A stretch of DNA of 64,000 bases, taken from contig PGEI01000002.1 in NCBI GenBank assembly GCA_002894305.1, positions 1 to 64,000 on the forward strand. Reading direction: 5' to 3'. The notes beneath the pieces were generated by a model, which did no database searches, had not been told where the DNA came from, and saw only the letters and a program-made list of their open reading frames with translations. The translations under genes and the position numbers were made by a program. This DNA comes from Comamonadaceae bacterium CD01. Lineage in GTDB: Bacteria; Pseudomonadota; Gammaproteobacteria; Burkholderiales; Burkholderiaceae_C. This document shows positions 15,888 through 24,612 of this stretch, piece after piece (position 1 is the first letter of the stretch; each line of letters opens with the position of its first letter).

Positions 15888-17672
15888 TCAGATTTCCAGG
15901 GCTTCTTCCCGGGGATGGCGTGCGGCGTTGGCCGCTTCCTTGAATGGCTGGTGGCCGATGCGGCGCAGCGCGTCGATGAACGACTCGCCGCTCTCGCGCA
16001 GCTGGCGGTAGGTGGCGAGCAGCGCCTCGACGACGTCGGGCACCTCGGCGGCGGTGAACGCCGGGCCGACGACCTTGCCGCCGACGGCGGGGCCGGACTG
16101 CGTGCTGCCGTCGGCGCCGCCGAGCGTGACCTGGTACCACTCCTTGCCGTCCTTGTCGACGCCGAGCACGCCGATGTGGCCGCTGTGGTGGTGGCCGCAG
16201 CTGTTGATGCAGCCGCTCATGTGCAGGTCGATGGGGCCTATGTCCAGCTGCTCGTCCAGGTCCTGGTAGCGCTCGAGCACGGCTGCCGCGATGTGCAGCG
16301 TGCGCGCGTTGGCCAGCGAGCAGAAGTCGCCGCCGGGGCAGGCGATCATGTCGCTGATCAGGCCGATGTTGGGCGTGGCCAGGCCCAGCTTGTACGCCGC
16401 CTGGTACAGCGCCGGCAGGTCGGCCTCGAACACCCAGGGCAGAAGAAGGTTCTGCTCGTGCGTCAGGCGCGCCTCGCCGGCGGAGAACTGCTCGGCCAGG
16501 TCGGCCAGCGCCTCCATCGTCTGCGCGTCGGCGTCGCCCGGCGCAAAGCCGGGGCGCTTGAAGGACAGCATCACGGTCTTCATGCCCGCCAGCTTGTGGC
16601 CGCGCACGTTCTGCGCCAGCCAGCGCAGGAACAGGGAGCCTTTGGGGTCGATGTTGCTGACCACATTGGCCGGCGCCAGCGGCGGCACGACGAAGTGGCG
16701 CGCCACGCGGTCGAGCTCGGCCTGGGTGATGGTGTGCGGCGCGCCGTCCAGCTCGGTGATTGCCTGGAACTCTTTTTCGACCGCATCGATGAAGGCCTGG
16801 CCCTCGGCCTTGACCAGGATCTTGATGCGCGCCTTCCACTTGTTGTCGCGCCGGCCATAGGCGTTGTAGGTGCGCACGATGGCCTCGATGTAGTTGAGCA
16901 GCTGCGGCCAGGGCAGGAAGTCGCGCACCACGGTGCCGGTGATCGGCGTGCGCCCCATGCCGCCGCCGACCAGCACGGTGAAGCCCGTCTCGCCAGCGTC
17001 GTTCAGCCTGCCTTGCAGGCCGATGTCGTACCAGCGCAGCGCGGCGCGGTCTTCCTGCGCGCCGTTGAACGAGATCTTGAACTTGCGCGGCAGGTAGCTG
17101 AACTCGGGGTGCAGCGAGCTCCATTGGCGGGTGATCTCGGCGAATGGGCGGCAGTCGACGATGCTGTCGGCGGCAATGCCCTCCCAGGCGTCGCAGTTGA
17201 TGTTGCGAATGTCGTTGCCGCTGGTCTGGATGCCGTGCATCTGCACGCTGGCCAGCAGCTCCATCACGTCGGCGGCCTTGGACAGCGGGATCCAGTTGAA
17301 CTGGCAGTTGGTGCGCGTGGTGAAGTGGCCGTAGCCGTAGCGCAGCTTGGGCGCGGCAAGCGTGGCGCCCGGCTGCGACGCTTCCAGCGCGTCCTGCGTG
17401 GCCTGGGCGTGGGCCAGCAGCTCGGGATCGGGCCGGTCGTATTCACGGGCGATGCGCGCGAGCATGCGCAATTGCGTGCTGCTGATCTCGCCATAGGGCA
17501 CGGCGATGCGCGCCATCGGCGCGTAACGCTGGATGTACCAGCCGTTTTGCAGGCGCAGCGGCAGCAGCTGGTCTTCACTCAGCTGGCCCTGCTCCCAGCG
17601 CTGTAGCTGGTCGCGGAATTGCTGGGCACGCAGCGTGACGAACTGCTGGTCGAATTCTGTGTATTGGTACAT
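15888..17672 (-). CDS. cysI: Siroheme sulfite reductase hemoprotein, CysI-like
   Basis: A 594-residue nitrite/sulfite reductase with duplicated ferredoxin-like and siroheme/4Fe-4S domains. Cluster ligands are Cys445 and Cys451 (ACPGGDFC) and Cys488 and Cys492 (SGCINSCG), the last bridging to siroheme. Siroheme contacts include RTNCQFNW near 120-127 and NIDPKG near 340-345. It reduces sulfite to sulfide with six electrons. No flavoprotein CysJ is encoded nearby, so ferredoxin or another carrier is expected. It is the first gene of the sulfate assimilation operon on the minus strand, followed by DUF934, cysH, cysD, cysN and cbiX. Confidence 0.92.
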   Translation of the reverse strand: MYQYTEFDQQFVTLRAQQFRDQLQRWEQGQLSEDQLLPLRLQNGWYIQRYAPMARIAVPYGEISSTQLRMLARIAREYDRPDPELLAHAQATQDALEASQPGATLAAPKLRYGYGHFTTRTNCQFNWIPLSKAADVMELLASVQMHGIQTSGNDIRNINCDAWEGIAADSIVDCRPFAEITRQWSSLHPEFSYLPRKFKISFNGAQEDRAALRWYDIGLQGRLNDAGETGFTVLVGGGMGRTPITGTVVRDFLPWPQLLNYIEAIVRTYNAYGRRDNKWKARIKILVKAEGQAFIDAVEKEFQAITELDGAPHTITQAELDRVARHFVVPPLAPANVVSNIDPKGSLFLRWLAQNVRGHKLAGMKTVMLSFKRPGFAPGDADAQTMEALADLAEQFSAGEARLTHEQNLLLPWVFEADLPALYQAAYKLGLATPNIGLISDMIACPGGDFCSLANARTLHIAAAVLERYQDLDEQLDIGPIDLHMSGCINSCGHHHSGHIGVLGVDKDGKEWYQVTLGGADGSTQSGPAVGGKVVGPAFTAAEVPDVVEALLATYRQLRESGESFIDALRRIGHQPFKEAANAARHPREEALEI

Positions 17673-17698
17673 GGCGGAAATCCCTGGGCAAGGCCGCT

Positions 17699-17728
17699 TT
17701 TGTACCTGGGATGCTTTTAAGAATCCAA
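17699..17728 (-). promoter_or_regulatory. Candidate cys operon promoter
   Basis: On the minus strand TTGGAT (17723-17728) and TACAAA (17699-17704) are 18 bases apart, about 27 bases before the cysI start. The region up to about 17765 is unusually AT-rich and contains an imperfect inverted repeat around 17717-17736 (AATC-CAA-GATT core), a reasonable place for the LysR-type activator CysB. The activator assignment is inference. Confidence 0.45.
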
Positions 17729-17795
17729 GATTAAATGCTCATATTGATATAACGATTGCCGAAAATGCCCTCCGGTCATCACTGGTGCGCCCAGC

Positions 17796-17818
17796 AAAAA
17801 ACGGCCCGTGCGGGCCGT
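17796..17818 (-). terminator. Rho-independent terminator of prfC
   Basis: Arms ACGGCCCG (17801-17808) and CGGGCCGT (17811-17818) form an 8-bp GC-rich stem. On the minus strand it is followed by a six-base T-run (the A-run at 17796-17801). It lies 46 bases after the prfC stop. Confidence 0.85.
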
Positions 17819-17863
17819 GGGTTGTGGCGCAAAGCAGACGCGGGTGCCTGCTGCCGTATGCGC

Positions 17864-19492
17864 TCAATGCATGTTGCCCAGCGCCAGCCCCGCATGCTCG
17901 CGCAGCGGATGGAAGTGGATCTTCGGAAAGCGCTCCTGCGCCAGGCGCACGTCATACGGGCTGGTGCACAGATAGGCCAGGGTGCCCGCCGCGTCGTGCG
18001 CCAGGCGCAGCGGGTAGGCGTTCTCGAATTCGCGCAGCTCGGCCGGCGTGTCGGCGGTGATCCAGCGCGCGCCGGTGTACTGGCAGCCTTCCAGGCGGAT
18101 GTCGCAGTCGTATTCGGTCTTCAGGCGGTGCTGCACCACCTCGAACTGCAGCTGGCCCACGGCGCCAAGCAGCATGTTGCCGCCGGCGTCGGGCTTGAAG
18201 ACCTGGATCGCGCCTTCCTCGCCCAGCTCCATCAGGCCTTGCTGCAGCTGCTTGGAGCGCAGCGGGTTCTTCAGCACCACGGTCATGAACATCTCGGGCG
18301 CGAAGAAGGGCAGGCCGGTGAATTGCAGGCTGGGGCCGTCGGTGATCGAGTCGCCCAGCTGCACGCCGCCGTGGATGGTGAAGCCGATGATGTCGCCGGC
18401 GTAGGCCTCGTCGACCGCCTCGCGCCGCTGGCTCATGAAGGTGACGACGGAAGTCGGGCGCAACTCCTTGCCGGTGCGCTGCACGCGCATCTTCATGCCC
18501 GGGGTGTATTTGCCGCTGGCCACGCGCACGAAGGCGATGCGGTCGCGGTGGTTGGCGTCCATGTTGGCCTGCACCTTGAAGACCACGCCGGCAAAGCCTT
18601 TGTCCTCGGGGTGGATCGTGACCTGCTGGCGCTCGCGGTTGACCTCCTGGAAGGCAATGCGCGGGCCGGGCGGCGGCGACATGTCGACCACGGCGTTGAG
18701 CACTTCCTGCACGCCAAAGTTGTTCACGCCCGAGCCGAAGAACACCGGCGTGAGCTTGGCGGCCAGGAATTGCTCATGGCTCCATTCGCTTGATGCGCCG
18801 ACGGCCAGCTCCATGCTCTCCAGCGCCTCGTCGAACGTGCGGCCAAAGCGCGCGCGCAGCGTGTCGGTTTCGCTCAAGGGGATGACCTCGAAGTCCTGCG
18901 GACGCTTTTCGCTGCCGGCCTCGAACACCGTCATGCTCTGCGTGCGCAGGTCGATGATGCCGCCGAACTGCTTGCCCTGGCCCACGGGCCAGGTCATGGG
19001 GCAGCAGGGCATGCCGAGCTCGCGCTCCACCTCGTCCAGGATGTCCAGCGGGTCGCGCACCTCGCGATCCATCTTGTTGACGAAGCTGATGATGGGCGTA
19101 TCGCGCTGGCGGCAGACCTCGATCAGGCGGCGGGTCATTTCCTCCACGCCGTTGGCGGCGTCGATCACCATCAGCGCCGAGTCGACCGCGGTGAGCACGC
19201 GGTAGGTGTCCTCGGAAAAATCCTTGTGGCCGGGCGTGTCCAGCAGGTTGATGACGTGGTCGCGGTAGCTCATCTGCATCACGCTGGACGCGACCGAGAT
19301 GCCGCGCTGCTTCTCGATCTCCATCCAGTCGGAGGTGGCGTGGCGGCTGGCCTTGCGGCCCTTGACGGCGCCGGCGATCTGGATGGCGCCCGAGAACAGC
19401 AGCAGCTTTTCCGTCAGCGTGGTCTTGCCGGCGTCGGGGTGGGAGATGATGGCAAAGGTGCGGCGGCGCCGGGTCTCGGAAGCGTAGGACAC
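17864..19492 (-). CDS. prfC: Peptide chain release factor 3
   Basis: A 542-residue translational GTPase that removes RF1/RF2 from the ribosome after peptide release. G1 is SHPDAGKTTLTEKLL, G3 is LLDTPGHKDFSEDTYR and G4 is FVNKMDRE, followed by RF3-specific domains (GERQ-like VGQLQFEVVQHRLKTEYD near the C-terminus). The start is probably the GTG at 19492 (VSYASETRRRRTFAIISHPDAG), where homologues begin; the frame is open to a TTG at 19540 but neither start has a good ribosome site. It is divergent from the riboswitch-controlled ahcY operon. Confidence 0.93.
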   Translation of the reverse strand: MSYASETRRRRTFAIISHPDAGKTTLTEKLLLFSGAIQIAGAVKGRKASRHATSDWMEIEKQRGISVASSVMQMSYRDHVINLLDTPGHKDFSEDTYRVLTAVDSALMVIDAANGVEEMTRRLIEVCRQRDTPIISFVNKMDREVRDPLDILDEVERELGMPCCPMTWPVGQGKQFGGIIDLRTQSMTVFEAGSEKRPQDFEVIPLSETDTLRARFGRTFDEALESMELAVGASSEWSHEQFLAAKLTPVFFGSGVNNFGVQEVLNAVVDMSPPPGPRIAFQEVNRERQQVTIHPEDKGFAGVVFKVQANMDANHRDRIAFVRVASGKYTPGMKMRVQRTGKELRPTSVVTFMSQRREAVDEAYAGDIIGFTIHGGVQLGDSITDGPSLQFTGLPFFAPEMFMTVVLKNPLRSKQLQQGLMELGEEGAIQVFKPDAGGNMLLGAVGQLQFEVVQHRLKTEYDCDIRLEGCQYTGARWITADTPAELREFENAYPLRLAHDAAGTLAYLCTSPYDVRLAQERFPKIHFHPLREHAGLALGNMH

Positions 19493-19615
19493 GATCGGTT
19501 CAGTGGGGCTGTGCCGGGGTGCGATGGCGACACGCGGCAAAAATGAAAAGCGGGGCGGCGGCCCCGGCGGTGGGGCATGATTTTACGGTGCCGGGCCCGG
19601 CGTGGGGCGCGCCGG

Positions 19616-19621
19616 TATAAT
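19616..19621 (+). promoter_or_regulatory. -10 element (TATAAT) of the ahcY operon
   Basis: A perfect TATAAT lies 11 bases before the riboswitch aptamer, so transcription should begin near 19627-19630 and include the whole aptamer. No convincing -35 hexamer is seen at 16-18 bases spacing (the area is GC-rich); an upstream G before the hexamer is present. Confidence 0.6.
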
Positions 19622-19632
19622 CCACGGCTTTT

Positions 19633-19730
19633 CCGAGGAGCGTTGCAGCGTCCCCAGTTTCGGCGGGGCGTGAGGCTCGGAACCCATTCTTGCAACGACG
19701 CTCACCCACGCCAGTCCTGTGCGGTGAGCG
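19633..19730 (+). promoter_or_regulatory. S-adenosylhomocysteine (SAH) riboswitch with expression platform
   Basis: The aptamer spans about 19633-19704. CCGAG (19633-19637) pairs with CTCGG (19676-19680) as P1. The next strand GAGCGTTGCA (19638-19647) pairs with TGCAACG and ACGCTC (19691-19703), matching the pseudoknotted fold known for SAH riboswitches upstream of ahcY in beta- and gammaproteobacteria. CGCTCACC (19699-19706) can instead pair with GGTGAGCG (19723-19730), a hairpin exclusive with the aptamer's 3' strand. SAH binding should therefore free the downstream region and turn expression on. The recognition is from the conserved sequence and pairing, not a covariance search. Confidence 0.9.
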
Positions 19731-19787
19731 GTATCTTCCATTTCCCCAGGCGCGTGGTTTTTCCATTCTTCGCAGAAGGACGCCACC

Positions 19788-21215
<1,428 letters not shown>

Positions 21216-21224
21216 GGTACTGCT

Positions 21225-21310
21225 CCCTCCCCCGCTGGGGGAGGGTTGGGGTGGGGGCTGGCGGCGTTGACCGGGCTGGCCCATCCCGGCCTTCCCTCAA
21301 AAGGGGAAGG
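21225..21310. repeat. Intergenic hairpin repeat (C-rich/G-rich pair of stems)
   Basis: Two hairpins lie between ahcY and tlyA: a perfect 9-bp stem CCCTCCCCC/GGGGGAGGG (21225-21233 with 21237-21245) and a 7-bp stem CCTTCCC/GGGAAGG (21290-21296 with 21304-21310). Neither has a T-run. The composition (CCCTCCCCC...GGTTGGGGTGGGGG) looks like the dispersed non-coding repeats common between genes in beta- and gammaproteobacteria. It could partly attenuate transcription into tlyA-metF. Confidence 0.6.
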
Positions 21311-21386
21311 GGTGAATGCAAAACCATGGCTGCTTGTGCTTGCTGGACAAGCGCTGCGGCCCATTTGATTCATAAAGGACAGCGCC

Positions 21387-22388
21387 ATGCGCGCCGATGT
21401 TTTCCTGGTCGAAGGCGGCCACGCCGCGACCCGCTCGCAGGCCCAGCGCCTGATTGCCGCCGGCGTGCAGTGGCGCCTGGCCGAGGGCCTGCCCTGGAAC
21501 AAGGTTGCCAAGAACGGCGACGACATTCCCCGGGGCGCCCAGCTGCAGTTGCTCGATGATTCCGAAACCCGCTACCTCTCGCGCGGCGGGCTCAAGCTTG
21601 AAGGTGCGCTGGCCGCCTGCGGCCTGCAAGTGACAGGCCTGCACTGCCTGGATCTGGGCCAGAGCACCGGCGGCTTCACCGACTGCCTGCTGCAGGCGGG
21701 CGCCGCCCAGGTCGTGGGCGTCGATGTCGGCCAGGGCCAGCTGCACGACAGGCTGCGCCAGGACGTGCGCGTGGTTGCTGTCGAAGGGCTGAACGCGCGC
21801 CACCTGACGCTGGACGCGCTGCTCGACGCCTGCGAGGAAGCGCTGGGCGAGCGCGTCGAGCTCGACCCCGACGACAACGACACCCTGCCCGAGGCGCCCT
21901 ATGCATGGATGCGCAACGGCGGCATGGTCGACGACGACTACGACGACAGCCGCGACGCCAAGGAGCACGAGATCGAGGCCTTCAAGGCCGAACGATCCGC
22001 CAAGGCCCAGGCGCGCGCCGAGGGCCAATTGCCCACGCAGCGTCGGCGCCGTGCGGATCGCCGCGAAGTGCAACTGCCTATGGCCTTCGACCTGGTCACC
22101 GGCGACCTGTCCTTCATCTCGCTGACCCTGGTGCTGCCGGCGCTGGTGCCGCTGCTGGCGCCGGGCGGTGACCTGCTGATGCTGGTCAAGCCTCAGTTCG
22201 AGTTGCAGCCGGGCCAGGTCGGCAAGGGCGGCATCGTGCGCGACGCAAGCCTCTACCCGCAGGTCGAGCAGCGCATCCGCAGCGCTTGCGCGCAGTCCGG
22301 CCTGCAGGTCGTCGGCTGGCACGACAGCGCCATTGTTGGCGGCGACGGCAACCGCGAATTCTTCATACACGCCAGGAGGGCCGCATGA
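21387..22388 (+). CDS. tlyA: TlyA-family rRNA 2'-O-methyltransferase with an insertion
   Basis: A 333-residue protein with an N-terminal S4 RNA-binding domain (about 1-60) and an FtsJ-like SAM methyltransferase domain. The SAM site is in LDLGQSTGGFTDCLLQAG (88-105), and FDLVTGDLSFISL (234-246) and MLVKPQFE (265-272) complete the family. TlyA methylates rRNA ribose; many homologues are misnamed hemolysins. About 85 residues (145-230) are inserted between core strands and are highly acidic then basic (VDDDYDDSRDAKEHE), so the protein is longer than the usual 240-275. Its stop overlaps the metF start (ATGA). It makes SAH and is downstream of an SAH riboswitch. Confidence 0.85.
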   Translation: MRADVFLVEGGHAATRSQAQRLIAAGVQWRLAEGLPWNKVAKNGDDIPRGAQLQLLDDSETRYLSRGGLKLEGALAACGLQVTGLHCLDLGQSTGGFTDCLLQAGAAQVVGVDVGQGQLHDRLRQDVRVVAVEGLNARHLTLDALLDACEEALGERVELDPDDNDTLPEAPYAWMRNGGMVDDDYDDSRDAKEHEIEAFKAERSAKAQARAEGQLPTQRRRRADRREVQLPMAFDLVTGDLSFISLTLVLPALVPLLAPGGDLLMLVKPQFELQPGQVGKGGIVRDASLYPQVEQRIRSACAQSGLQVVGWHDSAIVGGDGNREFFIHARRAA

Positions 22389-23218
22389 GCCTGCCGATCA
22401 GTTTCGAGTTCTTTCCCCCCAAGACCCCCGAAGGCGCCGACAAGCTGGGCGTCGTGCGCCAGCAGTTGTATGCGCTTTCGCCGCAGTTCTGCTCGGTCAC
22501 CTATGGCGCCGGCGGCTCCACGCAGGAGGGCACGTTCGCCACGGTGCGCGCCATCCTGGCCGAGGGGCAGGATGGCGCGTCGCACTTCTCGTGCATCGGC
22601 GCCACGCAGGACGGCGTGCGTGCGCAGCTGGCCGAGCTCAAGGCCATGGGCGTCAAGCGCCTGGTGGCGCTGCGCGGCGACCTGCCCAGCGGCTATGGGA
22701 TGGGTGGCCACTTCCAGTACGCCAGCGATCTGGTGGCCTTCATCCGCGCCGAGACCGGCGACGACTTCCACATCGAAGTGGCCGCCTACCCCGAGGTGCA
22801 CCCCCAGGCGCGCTCGGCCGACAGCGACCTGCAGGCCTTTGCCACCAAGGTGCGCGCGGGCGCCAGCTCTGCCATCACCCAGTATTTCTTCAACGCCGAT
22901 GCGTACTTCCGCTTCGTCGACGACGCGCGCCGCCTGGGGCTGGACGTACCGGTCGTGCCCGGCATCATGCCCATCCTGGGCGCCACGCAGCTGCTGCGCT
23001 TCTCAGACGCCTGCGGCGCCGAGGTGCCGCGCTGGATCCGCCTGCGCCTGCAGGGCTTTGGCGATGACGTGGCCAGCATCCGCGCCTTCGGCCTGGACGT
23101 GGTTACCCAGCTGTGCGAGCGCCTGCGCGCGGGCGGTGCGCCGGCGCTGCACTTCTACACGATGAACCAGAGCGGCGCGACGCAGGCGCTGTGCCAGCGC
23201 CTGGGACTGGGCGCGTAG
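22385..23218 (+). CDS. metF: Methylenetetrahydrofolate reductase (NAD(P)H)
   Basis: A 277-residue flavoprotein TIM barrel that reduces 5,10-methylene- to 5-methyltetrahydrofolate, the methyl donor for remaking methionine from homocysteine. It opens with ISFEFFPPKTPEG, with FVTYGAGG-like SVTYGAGGSTQEGT at about 38-51 and LRGDLP at about 97-102; FFNADAYFRFVDDAR and GIMPILG follow. Length is slightly short of E. coli MetF (296). The start overlaps the tlyA stop by four bases. Together with ahcY it forms the SAM-recycling unit. Confidence 0.95.
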   Translation: MSLPISFEFFPPKTPEGADKLGVVRQQLYALSPQFCSVTYGAGGSTQEGTFATVRAILAEGQDGASHFSCIGATQDGVRAQLAELKAMGVKRLVALRGDLPSGYGMGGHFQYASDLVAFIRAETGDDFHIEVAAYPEVHPQARSADSDLQAFATKVRAGASSAITQYFFNADAYFRFVDDARRLGLDVPVVPGIMPILGATQLLRFSDACGAEVPRWIRLRLQGFGDDVASIRAFGLDVVTQLCERLRAGGAPALHFYTMNQSGATQALCQRLGLGA

Positions 23219-23288
23219 CAGCGATCGGGCCCGGCGCTGCGCAGCGGCGATGCACAATGGCCGGCTCATCCTGATGGAGAGCCTTTTC

Positions 23289-24593
23289 ATGACCGCCGCC
23301 GACGCCACACTGCCCATTCAGCCGCTGACCGACCGCCTCAAGGGCTACCCGCTGGGCGCATCGCCTTGCGCGCCGGCGGACATCGGCGCGCGCGGCTGGA
23401 ACGTGCTGGCCGGCGACCTGCCGCTGCCGCTGGCCGTCCTCAGGCGCAGCGCGCTGGAGCACAACCTGGCCTGGATGCAGGACTGGGCCAGCCGGCGCGG
23501 CCTGTGGCTGGCGCCGCACGGCAAGACGACGATGTCGCCCCAGCTGTTTGCGCTGCAGCTGCAGGCCGGCGCGTGGGGCCTCACCTTTGCCACGGTCGCG
23601 CAAGTCGCCATTGGCGTGCAGGCGGGCGCGCGCCGCATCGTGATCGCCAACCAGGTGCTGCAGGCGGCCGACCTGGACGGCCTGGCGCGGCTGCGCGCGG
23701 CGCACGCCGACCTGCGCGTGTGGTTTCTGGTCGATTCGCTGGCGCAGCTGGCGCTGATCGAACAATGGGCCGCGCAGCGCGGCGCGCGCGGCCTGGCTGC
23801 ACCGGTGTGGGACGTGCTGCTGGAGGTGGGCGTTGCCGGCCGGCGCACCGGCTGCCGCAGCCAGGACGAAGCACTGGCGCTGGCGCGCGCGCTGCATGCG
23901 AGTGGTGCGGTGTGGCTGGCCGGCATCGAGTGCTACGAGGGCGTTGCCGCGCACGGCGACAGCGCGCACGACAGCGCGGCGGTCACCGACCTGGTGCGGC
24001 GCTGCCTGGCGCTGGCGCACGCCTGCGACGCCGAAAACCTGTGGGATGGCGACGCGACCGACCCGGTGCTGCTGTCGGCTGGCGGCTCGGCCGTGTTCGA
24101 CCTGGTGCTTCCGCTGCTGCAGGCGCGCGGCCTGTCGCGCACGGTGCAGGGCGTGCTGCGCTCGGGCTGCTATGTCACGCACGACCACGGCAACTACCAC
24201 CGCTACCTGGGTCTGCTGCAGCAGCGCCAGGGCCTGGCCAGCAGCCTGCAGCCGGCGCTGACCGTGTGGGCCATGGTGCAGTCGGTGCCCGAGCCCGGCC
24301 TTGCGCTGCTGGCCTGCGGCAAGCGCGACCTGTCCTACGACCTGGATCTGCCGGTGCCAGTGCGCCGCGCGGCGCCGGGCAGCCTGCAGCCGCAGCCAGC
24401 GCCAGCGCACTGGCGCATCACCGCGCTCAATGACCAGCACGCCTATCTGCACTTTGACGCCGCCGCGCCGCAAGTGGGCGAGCGCGTGGAGCTGGGTATC
24501 TCCCATCCCTGCACCACTTTCGACAAATGGCGCTGGATGCCCATCGTCGAGGACGACGGGCTTGTGAGCGCCGCGGTGCAGACCTGGTTTTGA
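23289..24593 (+). CDS. D-threonine aldolase/D-serine dehydratase-like PLP enzyme
   Basis: A 434-residue fold-type III PLP enzyme. The N-terminal alanine-racemase-like barrel has the PLP lysine Lys79 in LAPHGKTTMSP, and the C-terminal beta domain carries GISHPCTTFDKW, whose His and Cys bind zinc in D-serine dehydratase and D-threonine aldolase relatives. It would degrade a D-3-hydroxy amino acid. The ATG at 23289 is preferred because GGAGA sits 8 bases upstream; an ATG 15 bases earlier is possible. It follows metF by 70 bases and may be read from the same promoter or its own. Confidence 0.8.
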   Translation: MTAADATLPIQPLTDRLKGYPLGASPCAPADIGARGWNVLAGDLPLPLAVLRRSALEHNLAWMQDWASRRGLWLAPHGKTTMSPQLFALQLQAGAWGLTFATVAQVAIGVQAGARRIVIANQVLQAADLDGLARLRAAHADLRVWFLVDSLAQLALIEQWAAQRGARGLAAPVWDVLLEVGVAGRRTGCRSQDEALALARALHASGAVWLAGIECYEGVAAHGDSAHDSAAVTDLVRRCLALAHACDAENLWDGDATDPVLLSAGGSAVFDLVLPLLQARGLSRTVQGVLRSGCYVTHDHGNYHRYLGLLQQRQGLASSLQPALTVWAMVQSVPEPGLALLACGKRDLSYDLDLPVPVRRAAPGSLQPQPAPAHWRITALNDQHAYLHFDAAAPQVGERVELGISHPCTTFDKWRWMPIVEDDGLVSAAVQTWF

Positions 24594-24612
24594 CCCTGAT
24601 GCGCAGTGCGCT

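Noticed and set aside
15457-17124. An extended N-terminus for the DUF934 protein through cysI
   Set aside because: The extension is in the wrong frame of cysI; DUF934 has its own ATG and ribosome site at 15876.
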